Assembly: GCA_965199585.1 (NCBI GenBank)
Contig: CBDASI010000002.1
Coordinates: forward strand, 2,604,001 to 2,668,000
Direction of reading: 5' to 3'
From: JAVVHH01 sp965199585
GTDB taxonomy: Bacteria > Pseudomonadota > Alphaproteobacteria > Acetobacterales > Acetobacteraceae
DNA length: 64,000 bases
Position 1 is the stretch's first letter. The number at the start of each line of letters is the position of its first letter. The position numbers were made by a program, and so were the translations under genes. The notes beneath the pieces are model-generated. The model searched no databases, had not been told where the DNA came from, and was given only the letters and a program-made list of their open reading frames with translations. This document shows positions 1-7,719 of the stretch, one piece after another.

Positions 1-132
1 CCATGGTTGGACCGGATCGGGGCGACGATCGGCCGGGTCGAGCGCTTGGATGCCCATGTGCTGCATCCGCCGCTGATCCGCACCGTCGGCGTCAGTAGCG
101 ATCGAGAAGACGAGAATCGGATGCACAAGTGA
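1..132 (+). CDS. 3' end of an unidentified gene (partial)
   Basis: Frame 1 is open from the first base to a TGA at 130-132, giving the last 43 residues of a protein that starts upstream of the window. The fragment is polar and basic and carries no motif I recognise, so no family is assigned. Its stop overlaps the next start as TGATG (130-134), the usual sign of translational coupling, so it probably shares an operon with the flavoprotein that follows. It could be a chance open frame, but the coupling and codon usage favour a real gene. Confidence 0.5.
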   Translation, partial: PWLDRIGATIGRVERLDAHVLHPPLIRTVGVSSDREDENRMHK

Positions 133-1250
133 TGGAACAAGTCGGGTGTGTGGTGATCGGGGCCGGCGTGGTCGGGCTTGCAGTGGGTCGCGCGCTGGCG
201 TTGGCCGGGCGCGACGTGCTGGTGCTGGACGGGGCGGACGCGATCGGGACGGGCGTCTCGTCGCGCAACTCGGAGGTGATCCACGCCGGCATCTACTATC
301 CGGCGGGCAGCCTGAAAGCGCGGCTCTGCGTCGAGGGCAAGGCGATGCTGTATGAATACTGCGCCGCCCGCGGTGTCGAGCACCGACGGCTCGGCAAGCT
401 GATCGTCGCGTCCGACGCGGCCGAGGTTCCGGTGCTGGACGAGATCAGGGCCAAGGCGGCGGCGAACGGGGTCGACGACATGGAGATGCTGTCGGCCGGG
501 GCGGCGCGGTCGTTGGAGCCTGCGTTGCGGGTCGCCGGGGCGCTGTTGTCACCGAGCACGGGCATCGTCGACAGCCACGGGCTGATGCTGGCGTTGCAAG
601 GTGACATCGAGAATGCCGGCGGCGGTGTGGTGGTGCATGCGCCGGTGCTCGGCGTGGTGGCGCGGGACGGCGGGTTCGTGCTGGAGGTGGGCCGCGAGGA
701 GCCGATGACGCTGGCCTGCGAAATCCTGGTCAACGCGGCCGGGCTGTCGGCGCCGGCGGTGGCACGACGGATCGAGGGACTCGCGGCGGAGACGGTGCCG
801 ACGGGTTATCTGTGCAAAGGCAGCTACTACTCGTTGCAGGGTCGCGCACCGTTCTCACGGCTGATCTATCCGGTGCCCGAGAAGGCCGGGCTTGGCGTTC
901 ACCTGACGCTGGATCTGGGCGGGCAGGCGCGGTTCGGGCCGGATACCGAATGGGTCGACTCGGAAGAGTATGACGTCAACATCGGGCGTGCGGACGGCTT
1001 CTACGCTGCGATTCGCCGTTATTGGCCGGCGCTGACGGACGGCGCCTTGTCGCCCGGCTATGCCGGCATCCGGCCGAAGATCAGCGCGCCGGATGCGGCG
1101 AACGCGGATTTCCGCATCTCAGGGCCGGCGGAGCACGGGCTGGGCGGGCTGGTGAACCTGTTTGGGATCGAGAGTCCGGGTCTCACCTCATCCCTGGCGA
1201 TTGGGCGTCATGTGGCTGGCATCGTCACGGGGCGCAACGCGCTGAATTAG
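132..1250 (+). CDS. FAD-dependent oxidoreductase, DAO family (L-2-hydroxyglutarate dehydrogenase-like)
   Basis: This 372-residue protein begins with a Rossmann dinucleotide-binding motif (GAGVVG, residues 10-15) typical of FAD-binding DAO-fold enzymes. An SSRNSEVIHAGIYY segment near residue 45 and a later GYAGIRPK segment are characteristic of the LhgO/YgaF-like branch, which oxidises L-2-hydroxyglutarate and related 2-hydroxy acids and passes electrons to the quinone pool. The substrate is inferred from family only; other DAO members oxidise amino acids or glycerol-3-phosphate. An in-frame GTG lies one codon upstream at 129, but the ATG at 132 is preferred because it overlaps the preceding stop. 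No signal peptide is seen. Confidence 0.8.
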   Translation: MEQVGCVVIGAGVVGLAVGRALALAGRDVLVLDGADAIGTGVSSRNSEVIHAGIYYPAGSLKARLCVEGKAMLYEYCAARGVEHRRLGKLIVASDAAEVPVLDEIRAKAAANGVDDMEMLSAGAARSLEPALRVAGALLSPSTGIVDSHGLMLALQGDIENAGGGVVVHAPVLGVVARDGGFVLEVGREEPMTLACEILVNAAGLSAPAVARRIEGLAAETVPTGYLCKGSYYSLQGRAPFSRLIYPVPEKAGLGVHLTLDLGGQARFGPDTEWVDSEEYDVNIGRADGFYAAIRRYWPALTDGALSPGYAGIRPKISAPDAANADFRISGPAEHGLGGLVNLFGIESPGLTSSLAIGRHVAGIVTGRNALN

Positions 1251-1334
1251 ACGTTGTGCAATCTTGGGTTGCGTAGTATTTTTATGCTGCTACCAGAAGC
1301 GCATCTCCATCATGTTGCTTTCATGTGGCGTCGA

Positions 1335-1353
1335 CACGCTATGGCGTGGTTTT
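1335..1353 (+). terminator. weak hairpin plus T-run between convergent genes
   Basis: CACGC (1335-1339) and GCGTG (1344-1348) form a 5-bp stem with a TATG loop, followed by GTTTT. It lies 85 bp after the oxidoreductase stop and just before the end of the convergent DUF2161 gene. The stem is short, so this is a tentative intrinsic terminator for the plus strand. Confidence 0.35.
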
Positions 1354-2059
1354 AGGGGCCGCCCGGACCGTCGGGGGACGAGACGGGCGGCCCGCCTGCC
1401 ACGCTGGCGATCTCCGCCGGAGCCCAGCGCTGCAGCGCCGCCTCACCGTCCGCGGTCAGCGCATACAGGCCGCGGGTGACGCGGGCGAACCAGCCATATA
1501 CGTTGCGATGCAGGATCGCTGCCGCGCGCGGTGCATCAGGGCGCAAGTCGCGCGGGCGCAGCGGGCCAGGTTGCAGCCGGCTGGCGCAGCGCAGGGCTTC
1601 CTGGCGGTAGGCGGTCATCACGGGGATGCCGCCGGTGCCGCCGGGCGAGGGGTCGCCGTGGCGGGCGACGTGCTCGACGGTGATCCTACGGCGGGCGCGG
1701 GTGTCGCGGCGCGGCTGGTAGGGCGTAGGCTCGGCGAGGATTTCGACGTGATGGCGCGGATGGATGGCGATCAAGCCGAAGCCGAGCAGGCGGCATAGCT
1801 TGCGGGCGCGGGTGTCGCGGTCCCGACCGCGCCGGGTCGCGGTGACGGCCAGCCAGATCTCGTCGGCCGCCCCCATCCGCTCGACAGCCTGCAGCACCAG
1901 CTCGAGCGTGAACGATAGCTTCATCTCGGCAACCACGAGCCGAGCCGGTGCACCCGCTTTGATGCCGACGACGTCGCACCCGGCAACCTCGCCCTTGACC
2001 TCGTAGCCCTGGCTCTCGAGGAAGCGCTTGACCGCCGGGTAGAGCGACGCCTCGCTCAT
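1352..2059 (-). CDS. DUF2161 family protein, PD-(D/E)XK nuclease-like
   Basis: A 235-residue protein whose N-terminal half matches DUF2161, a family with the PD-(D/E)XK phosphodiesterase fold. The core residues are visible: D29 in GCDVVGIK and the E-x-K pair E45/K47 in VVAEMK. The C-terminal half, rich in Arg, looks like a winged-helix-type segment as in other family members. The biological substrate is unknown for the family. A 9-bp inverted repeat (GGGCCGCCC at 1356-1364 and its complement at 1385-1393) overlaps the last codons and could help stop transcription. The 3' end faces the upstream oxidoreductase gene. The protein starts 1 bp before the HbpS-like gene ends, so the two are probably cotranscribed. 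Confidence 0.75.
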   Translation of the reverse strand: MSEASLYPAVKRFLESQGYEVKGEVAGCDVVGIKAGAPARLVVAEMKLSFTLELVLQAVERMGAADEIWLAVTATRRGRDRDTRARKLCRLLGFGLIAIHPRHHVEILAEPTPYQPRRDTRARRRITVEHVARHGDPSPGGTGGIPVMTAYRQEALRCASRLQPGPLRPRDLRPDAPRAAAILHRNVYGWFARVTRGLYALTADGEAALQRWAPAEIASVAGGPPVSSPDGPGGP

Positions 2060-2500
2060 CTAGAGGCCGGTCTTGGCCTCGAGACCGACGGCGGCGACGC
2101 CGGCGAGGGCGCATTTCTCGTCATTGTCAGAATTGTCGCCCGAGATGCCGACCGCGCCGATGACGTGGCCCTCCTCGACGATCAGCACGCCGCTCGGCAC
2201 CGGCACCAGGCGGCCCGCCGCCACCGCGCTGAGCGCGCCCATGAAGGTCGGGTTGGCCTGCGTGCGGTTGAACAATTCGCGTGAGCCGAAGCCCATGCCC
2301 AGCGCGCCCCATGCCTTGCCGAACGCGATGTCGAACCGGAGGATGCCGGAGCCGTCCTCGCGGTTGAAGGCGACCAGATGACCGCCGGCGTCGAGCACGG
2401 CGACGGTGAGCGGCAGGAATTTGTGCTCGCGCCCGGCGGCGAGGGCGGCGTCAACGATCTTGCTGGCGACCTCGAGCGTCATGACCGGTTTATGGGGCAT
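2060..2500 (-). CDS. GlcG/HbpS-family heme-binding-like protein (DUF336)
   Basis: A 146-residue protein of the GlcG/HbpS family. The region LTVAVLDAGGHLVAFNRED and a C-terminal GAVGISG loop are hallmarks of the fold. Family members bind heme or small acids, and some sit in glycolate, propanediol or aromatic-degradation loci; the exact role is rarely known. An upstream in-frame ATG at 2575 would overlap the tetR gene and adds a non-conserved extension, so the ATG at 2500, 1 bp after the tetR stop, is preferred. It is the second gene of a tetR-hbpS-DUF2161 run and divergent from the protocatechuate operon, which suggests but does not prove a part in aromatic-acid metabolism. Confidence 0.8.
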   Translation of the reverse strand: MPHKPVMTLEVASKIVDAALAAGREHKFLPLTVAVLDAGGHLVAFNREDGSGILRFDIAFGKAWGALGMGFGSRELFNRTQANPTFMGALSAVAAGRLVPVPSGVLIVEEGHVIGAVGISGDNSDNDEKCALAGVAAVGLEAKTGL

Positions 2501-2501
2501 T

Positions 2502-3176
2502 CTATGTCTCCTCCTGAACTGACGCGGCTTGTAGCACCGGAACGGCGCCGGAGCCGAGATAGCCCAGCACGGCATCGACCAGCATGCGGCGATGGCTGTC
2601 GTGCAAGGACGGGTCGAGCGGGTCGACGCTGAGCACCGTGCGCAGCGTGTAGCGGTTGGCGACGCGGAAGAAGCACGGCGCGGAGATCAGCAGGTGCACG
2701 CCGATCGGCTCCGCATCGGCCCGGAACGCGCCGGCGCGCTTGCCCCGCTTGAGAATGTCGGAGATCGTGTCGATGACAGAGCCATTCAGGGCATGGATCG
2801 GCGCCAGGTCGCGCAAATGCTCCGCATGGTGGATGTTCTCGATGGCGATGAGGCGGACGAACTCGGGATGCGCGGATCCGTAATCGAATGTGAATTCGGT
2901 CAGGCGGCGGATCGCGTCGGACGGCGTCAGGGCGTCTAGCGCCAGGGCCTGTTCAGCCGTGCGCATGCGGCCATAGGCGCGCGCGATGACGGCGCGATAC
3001 AGCCCGGTCTTATTGTCGAAGTAGTGATAGATCATCCGCACATTTGTGTCGGAGCCGTTGGCGATCGCCTCGACCCGCGCGCCGGTCAGGCCGAGGGCGG
3101 CGAACTCCTGCTCGGCGATGTCAAGGATGCGGCGTTTGGTCGCCTCCGGGTCCCGTTTCTTGTGGGTATTTTCCAT
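2502..3176 (-). CDS. TetR/AcrR-family transcriptional regulator
   Basis: A 224-residue TetR-type repressor. Residues 12-60 form the three-helix DNA-binding domain, including the signature VRMIYHYFDNKTGLYRAV at 46-63. The C-terminal ligand domain resembles the TetR_C type found in regulators of catabolic genes. It is transcribed away from aroQ-pcaHG-BKACE, and the 108-bp divergent spacer contains a 16-bp near-perfect palindrome at 3209-3224, the obvious operator candidate. The likely inducer is an aromatic or beta-keto acid intermediate of the neighbouring operon; that is inference from position. Confidence 0.88.
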   Translation of the reverse strand: MENTHKKRDPEATKRRILDIAEQEFAALGLTGARVEAIANGSDTNVRMIYHYFDNKTGLYRAVIARAYGRMRTAEQALALDALTPSDAIRRLTEFTFDYGSAHPEFVRLIAIENIHHAEHLRDLAPIHALNGSVIDTISDILKRGKRAGAFRADAEPIGVHLLISAPCFFRVANRYTLRTVLSVDPLDPSLHDSHRRMLVDAVLGYLGSGAVPVLQAASVQEET

Positions 3177-3200
3177 GATGTGGGCTCTCGATCGAGCTGC

Positions 3201-3229
3201 TTGACTTGAAGTAAGCGCCTACTTACAAA
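3201..3229 (+). promoter_or_regulatory. candidate sigma-70 promoter of the aroQ-pcaHG operon
   Basis: TTGACT at 3201-3206 matches five of six -35 positions. It is followed after 17 bp by TACAAA at 3224-3229, a four-of-six -10 match. The spacer is filled by the TetR-type palindrome. Orientation and distance fit transcription of aroQ, whose start is at 3285. Assignment is by eye. Confidence 0.55.
3209..3224. promoter_or_regulatory. TetR-type operator candidate (16-bp palindrome)
   Basis: AAGTAAGCGCCTACTT reads almost the same on both strands; only the pair at positions 6 and 11 breaks the symmetry. The length, AT-rich arms and GC centre are typical of TetR-family operators. Placement between the -35 and -10 boxes of the aroQ promoter would let the bound repressor block RNA polymerase. 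Confidence 0.65.
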
Positions 3230-3284
3230 GGCCGTCAACGCGGCCGTGGGACGGCCCGACGACAAGATGGGTGGAGCGGACGGC

Positions 3285-3740
3285 ATGCGGCTCGTCTATG
3301 TGCTAAACGGTCCGAACCTGAACTTGCTCGGCAAGCGGCAACCGCACATCTACGGGCATGAGACCCTCGCCGACGTCGAGCGGGACTGCCGATCCTTAGC
3401 CGCCGAGTTGGGCCTTGAGCTTCGCTTCCATCAGAGCAACCGCGAGTACGAGCTGATCGACTGGGTCCACGAGGCCCGCGACTCCGCGGCCGGCATCGTG
3501 ATCAACCCGGCCGCCTTTACACATACGTCAGTCGCGCTGCTCGATGCGCTTTCAGCGTTCGAGGGCCCCGTCATCGAGGTGCACATCTCCAACGTGCATA
3601 AGCGCGAGGCATTCCGTCATGTGTCATACGTCTCGCTGCGGGCCGACGGGGTCATCGCCGGGTTGGGGACGCAGGGGTATACCTTGGCCCTGCGCCGGGT
3701 GGATGCCTTGTCCAAGGCGGGCGGCGTAGCATCGAGGTGA
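3285..3740 (+). CDS. aroQ: type II 3-dehydroquinate dehydratase
   Basis: This 151-residue enzyme interconverts 3-dehydroquinate and 3-dehydroshikimate. The N-terminal NGPNLNLLGKRQP block, the catalytic-loop Arg (R18) and Tyr (Y23, in HIYG), and the EVHISNVHKRE segment with the catalytic His are intact for the type II family. An in-frame start at 3246 would add 13 poorly conserved residues, so the ATG at 3285 is preferred. It is the first gene of the operon with pcaH and pcaG. This context points to a catabolic role feeding quinate or dehydroquinate toward protocatechuate, rather than the biosynthetic shikimate route. A dehydroshikimate dehydratase, which would link it to protocatechuate, is not in the window. 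Confidence 0.93.
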   Translation: MRLVYVLNGPNLNLLGKRQPHIYGHETLADVERDCRSLAAELGLELRFHQSNREYELIDWVHEARDSAAGIVINPAAFTHTSVALLDALSAFEGPVIEVHISNVHKREAFRHVSYVSLRADGVIAGLGTQGYTLALRRVDALSKAGGVASR

Positions 3741-3742
3741 GT

Positions 3743-4474
3743 ATGACCCAGACGCCGATCGACGAGTTTTTTCAGCGTGACCGCACGCTGCAGCCACCGG
3801 GCTACACGCCGGGCTACAAGACCAGCGTGCTGCGGTCGCCGAGGCTGGCGCTATGGTCGCTGCAGAACTCGCTGTCCGAGGTCACCGGCCCGGTGTTCGG
3901 CGCCGACGAGTTGGGGCCGTTGGATCACGACATGATCCTCAATTACGCCAAGACCGGCGAGCCGATCGGGGAACGCACGATCGTCCATGGCCGGGTCATG
4001 GACGAGAACGGGCGCGGGGTGCCGCATACGCTGGTCGAGGTTTGGCAGGCCAACGCGGGCGGGCGCTACCGGCACCGCAACGACACCTATCTGGCGCCGA
4101 TCGACCCGAATTTCGGCGGTTGCGGCCGCATGATCACCGACGCGGCCGGCTATTACGCGTTCCGCACCGTCAAACCCGGAGCTTACCCATTCCGTAACCA
4201 CGTCAATTCCTGGCGACCGGCGCACATCCATTTCTCGCTGATGGGCAGCGGCTGGGCACAGCGGCTGATCACGCAGATGTATTTCGAAGGCGACCCGCTG
4301 ATCGCCAAGGACTCGATCCTGAACACCATTCCGGACCCGGCGGCGCGCGAGGGGTTGGTGGCCAAGCTCGACTTCAACGCGTCGGTGCCGCTGGACTCGT
4401 TGGCCTACCGGTTCGATATCGTGCTGCGCGGGCGACGCTCGACGCTATTCGAGAACAAGCTGCACGGGAGCTGA
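3743..4474 (+). CDS. pcaH: protocatechuate 3,4-dioxygenase, beta subunit
   Basis: This subunit carries the non-heme Fe(III) site of the intradiol dioxygenase that opens protocatechuate to beta-carboxy-cis,cis-muconate. The four iron ligands are visible as Y109, Y148, H161 and H163, with exactly the spacing (39, 13 and 2 residues) of the characterised Pseudomonas enzyme. The length of 243 residues is normal for PcaH. The ATG at 3743 is preferred over a GTG at 3737 because a GAGG Shine-Dalgarno lies at 3734-3737. Its ribosome site overlaps the aroQ stop, so the two are translationally linked. It is followed 4 bp later by pcaG. Confidence 0.95.
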   Translation: MTQTPIDEFFQRDRTLQPPGYTPGYKTSVLRSPRLALWSLQNSLSEVTGPVFGADELGPLDHDMILNYAKTGEPIGERTIVHGRVMDENGRGVPHTLVEVWQANAGGRYRHRNDTYLAPIDPNFGGCGRMITDAAGYYAFRTVKPGAYPFRNHVNSWRPAHIHFSLMGSGWAQRLITQMYFEGDPLIAKDSILNTIPDPAAREGLVAKLDFNASVPLDSLAYRFDIVLRGRRSTLFENKLHGS

Positions 4475-4478
4475 GGCG

Positions 4479-5075
4479 ATGACGACGCTGAACTACCTGC
4501 CGGAAACGGCCTCGCAGACGGCGGGCCCCTACGTGCACATCGGGCTCCTGCCGCAACAGGCCGGCTTCGACATATTCGAAAACAATTTCTCCAACGTCCT
4601 GGCCGGGGAAGGTGAGCGCGTCCGCATCGAAGGCCGCGTGCTGGACGGGCTCGGGGCGCCCTGCCGCGACGTGCTGCTGGAAATCTGGCAGGCGGATGCG
4701 GCGGGTAACTACGCGAGTTCGGCGCAGGACGGTTTCCGCGGCTGGGGCCGGGCGGGCACGGATTTCGAGACCGGGCTGTGGTGGTTTGAGACGATCAAGC
4801 CCGGTGCGGTTGCCGGACGGCACGGTCACAAGCGGATGGCGCCGCATGCCAACCTCTGGCTGGTCTCGCGAGGCATCAACATCGGGCTGTCCACGCGGAT
4901 CTACTTCGACGACGAGGCGGCGCTCAACGCCACCGACCCGGTGCTGCGGATGATCGAGCCGGCCCTGCGCCGCGACACCTTGATCGCACGGCGCGAGGAG
5001 CGGGACGGGATGGCCGTCTACGTGTTCGACGTCCGGCTGCAGGGCGAGAACGAGACCGTTTTCTTCGACATCTAG
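4479..5075 (+). CDS. pcaG: protocatechuate 3,4-dioxygenase, alpha subunit
   Basis: A 198-residue intradiol-dioxygenase-fold protein that pairs with PcaH. The start LPETASQTAGPYVHIGL and the core LLEIWQADAAGNY are typical of PcaG. As expected for the structural alpha subunit, the tyrosine/histidine metal ligands of the beta subunit are not all kept. It supplies part of the active-site cleft. It sits 4 bp after pcaH and 9 bp before the BKACE gene, so one transcript is likely. The downstream steps normally encoded by pcaB, pcaC and pcaD are absent from this window. Confidence 0.94.
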   Translation: MTTLNYLPETASQTAGPYVHIGLLPQQAGFDIFENNFSNVLAGEGERVRIEGRVLDGLGAPCRDVLLEIWQADAAGNYASSAQDGFRGWGRAGTDFETGLWWFETIKPGAVAGRHGHKRMAPHANLWLVSRGINIGLSTRIYFDDEAALNATDPVLRMIEPALRRDTLIARREERDGMAVYVFDVRLQGENETVFFDI

Positions 5076-5084
5076 GGACCAATC

Positions 5085-5912
5085 ATGACACCGATTGTCA
5101 TCGCCTGCGCCATCACGGGCTCTGTCCCGCGCAAGAAGGACAACCCGGCCGTGCCCACCCTGCCGGCCGAGCAGATCGAGAGCACGCATGCGGCCTTCGA
5201 GGCCGGGGCGTCGTTGGTCCATATCCACGTGCGCGACGATCAGGAGAACCCGTCGAGCGATCCGGCGCGCTTCGCCGAGGTGCAGGCAGGCATCCGCACG
5301 CACTGCCCGGGGATGATCGTGCAGTTCTCCACCGGTGGACGCGGGCGCGACCCGGCAGCGCGCGGCAACGCGTTGGAGCATCGGCCGGACATGGCGTCGC
5401 TGAGCACCGGGTCGGTGAACTTTCCGACCATCATCTATGAGAACTCGGCCTCGCTGGTCACCGACCTGGCCACCAAGATGCAGCAGTTCGGCGTGCGGCC
5501 GGAGATAGAGTTGTTCGACCTCAGCCACATCCATGGCGCGCGGCGACTGATCGAGGCCGGGCTGATGGATGCGCGGCCGCATGTGCAGGTGGTGATGGGC
5601 GTCAAGAACGCGCTGCCGGCGGAGGAGCACTTGCTTGACCTGATGCTGGGCGAGATCCGCAGGCAGTTGCCCCAAGCAACTTGGACGGCTGCCGGCATCG
5701 GGGTGAACCAGGCGCGTGTGATGGAATGGGTGCTGGCGCGCGAGGGTGATGGGATACGGACCGGCCTGGAGGACAACGTGCGCCTCAGCAAGGAGAGGCT
5801 GGCGGGCAGCAATGCGGAGCTGGTGTCGCTGGCGGCGGAGGCGTGCGCCCGACATGGCCGCCGCCCGGCGACGGCAGCCGAAGCTCGCGAGGCTCTCGGC
5901 CTTTCAGGGTAG
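5085..5912 (+). CDS. beta-keto acid cleavage enzyme (BKACE, DUF849 family)
   Basis: A 275-residue TIM-barrel enzyme of the BKACE family, which condenses a beta-keto acid with acetyl-CoA to give acetoacetate and a new CoA ester. The zinc ligands H46 and H48 (HIHVRD) and E229 (in RTGLEDNVR) match the positions known for the founding member Kce. The gene is last in aroQ-pcaH-pcaG-BKACE, with AGGGA ahead of its ATG. Since the protocatechuate pathway yields beta-ketoadipate, and BKACE members that use beta-ketoadipate are known, the inferred reaction is beta-ketoadipate + acetyl-CoA to acetoacetate + succinyl-CoA. That would replace the transferase/thiolase pair PcaIJ and PcaF. The substrate is inferred from context. 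Confidence 0.88.
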   Translation: MTPIVIACAITGSVPRKKDNPAVPTLPAEQIESTHAAFEAGASLVHIHVRDDQENPSSDPARFAEVQAGIRTHCPGMIVQFSTGGRGRDPAARGNALEHRPDMASLSTGSVNFPTIIYENSASLVTDLATKMQQFGVRPEIELFDLSHIHGARRLIEAGLMDARPHVQVVMGVKNALPAEEHLLDLMLGEIRRQLPQATWTAAGIGVNQARVMEWVLAREGDGIRTGLEDNVRLSKERLAGSNAELVSLAAEACARHGRRPATAAEAREALGLSG

Positions 5913-6024
5913 AAGGATAACGACCTCCCGCACGAGAGCTGCGTAGAGGCCTGTGCTCGTAGCCCGGGTAAGTTGGGGACCCGCTTCTCTTGCCGGCCGG
6001 AGCGTCGATCGCCAGATTCGGTCG

Positions 6025-7719
6025 ATGGCTCAGACACTCTCCCCCGTCGAAGGTTACAAGACCGTCAGCCGCGGACTGCGTGGCACCATTTCGACCGAGC
6101 TGGCCGACGACACGACCAGCACGGTCGGCGAGGCGTCGCACAGCCTGCTAAAGTTTCACGGCACCTACGAGCAATATGACCGCGATACCGCGACGGAGTT
6201 GAAGCAGGCCGGCTTCGAGAAAGACTGGAACTTCATGGTCCGCGCCCGCATCCCCGCGGGCCGGGTCACGCCGTCGCAGTATCTGGCGCTCGACGACTTG
6301 GCCGGCCGCTACGGTAACGGGACCATGCGCGTCACGACCCGGCAGACCTTCCAGTTCCACGCCATCGCCAAGCGCAATCTGCGTGAGACGATCGCCGAGA
6401 TCGACCGCATGTTGCTAACCACCATGGCGAGTTGCGGCGACGTCGTGCGCAACGTCGTGACCACGGCGGCGCCGATCCAGGACGCGGTTCACCAGACGCT
6501 GCGCGACACGGCCGAATACCTTTCGTCGGTGCTATTGCCGCGCTCCACCGCGCATCACCAGATTTTCGTGCTCGGCGAAGATAATGGCGAGGAAGGGGAG
6601 GTCGAGCCGATGTACGGGCCGACCTACCTGCCACGCAAGTTCAAGATCGGGCTGGCGCATCCGGACGACAACACGATCGACGTGCTGTCTAACGACCTCG
6701 GGCTGATTGCCGAAGTGACGGACGGCCAGGTTACCGGATGGATCGCCTGTGTCGGCGGCGGGCAGGGCATGACGCACAACAAGCCGATGACCTACCCGCG
6801 CGTGGCGTCGGCGCTGTGCCGGGTCGATCACGCAGACCTGCTGCGGCTGGTCGAAGCGATCGTCAAGACGCAGCGCGACCATGGCGATCGGACCAACCGC
6901 AAGCGGGCGCGGCTCAAATACGTCGTCGACGATCACGGGCTGGACTGGGTCAAGGCGCGGGTCGAGGAGCATTATGGTGCGCCACTGGACACGCCGGGGC
7001 CGATGCCGAAGTTGACCGTGCCGGACCTGCTCGGCTGGCACGAGCAGGGCGACGGCAAGTGGTGGCTCGGGCTGCCGTTGCCGTCGGGTCGCATCGCCGA
7101 TGTGGGCACGGCACGGCTACGGACCGGGTTGCGGGAAGCCGTCGTCCAGTTCGGCGTCGCGCCGGTGATGACCACACTGCAGGACATGTTGCTGACCAAT
7201 ATCGAGCCGGCGCAGCGTGAGGGCCTGGAAGCGCTGTTGCGCGCGCATGGCGTCACATTCCGTGAGGACCTGACCCCGATTGCGCGTTGGGCCATGGCCT
7301 GTGTGGCGTTGCCCACGTGTGGCCTGGCCCTGTCGGAAGCCGAGCGGTCTCGGGAGCCGATCGTCGCCGGGATCGAGGGCCTGTTGCGTCAGCATGGGCT
7401 GGAGCAGGAGCGCATCAGCGTGCGCATCACTGGCTGCCCTAATGGCTGCGCGCGGCCGTACGATGGCGATCTCGGCATCGTCGGGCGGGCACCCGGTGCC
7501 TACGCGATCTTCGTCGGCGGTGATTTCGAGGGCACACGCCTCAACTTCCTGCTGTTCGAGCGTATTAAGGAAGCGGAGATCACCGGCAAGCTGGCCCCGA
7601 TTGTCGCCGCCTGGGCCGCTGGACGCTTCGCGAACGAGGGCTTCGGTGATTTCTGCCACCGGCTAGGGCGCGAGAAGCTTCTGACCTTGACGGCGCCGGA
7701 GTTGCTCGCCGCAGAATAG
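6025..7719 (+). CDS. cysI: assimilatory sulfite reductase hemoprotein subunit
   Basis: A 564-residue siroheme/4Fe-4S reductase that reduces sulfite to sulfide in the cytosol. The cluster/siroheme cysteines are C426, C432, C471 and C475, with exactly the 6-39-4 spacing of E. coli CysI. The start ATG at 6025 gives the usual N-terminus; an in-frame start at 5953 would add 24 unconserved residues. The closely related nitrite reductase shares the motif, but the N-terminal layout and length suit CysI better. No flavoprotein subunit (CysJ) is nearby. The gene ends back-to-back with the convergent cysG-like gene with no spacer, which fits its need for siroheme. Confidence 0.88.
   Translation: MAQTLSPVEGYKTVSRGLRGTISTELADDTTSTVGEASHSLLKFHGTYEQYDRDTATELKQAGFEKDWNFMVRARIPAGRVTPSQYLALDDLAGRYGNGTMRVTTRQTFQFHAIAKRNLRETIAEIDRMLLTTMASCGDVVRNVVTTAAPIQDAVHQTLRDTAEYLSSVLLPRSTAHHQIFVLGEDNGEEGEVEPMYGPTYLPRKFKIGLAHPDDNTIDVLSNDLGLIAEVTDGQVTGWIACVGGGQGMTHNKPMTYPRVASALCRVDHADLLRLVEAIVKTQRDHGDRTNRKRARLKYVVDDHGLDWVKARVEEHYGAPLDTPGPMPKLTVPDLLGWHEQGDGKWWLGLPLPSGRIADVGTARLRTGLREAVVQFGVAPVMTTLQDMLLTNIEPAQREGLEALLRAHGVTFREDLTPIARWAMACVALPTCGLALSEAERSREPIVAGIEGLLRQHGLEQERISVRITGCPNGCARPYDGDLGIVGRAPGAYAIFVGGDFEGTRLNFLLFERIKEAEITGKLAPIVAAWAAGRFANEGFGDFCHRLGREKLLTLTAPELLAAE

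Noticed and set aside
4374..5855. 493-codon open frame on the minus strand across pcaG and BKACE
   Set aside because: Composition is Arg/His/Gln-rich without motifs; the plus-strand genes have exact metal ligands.
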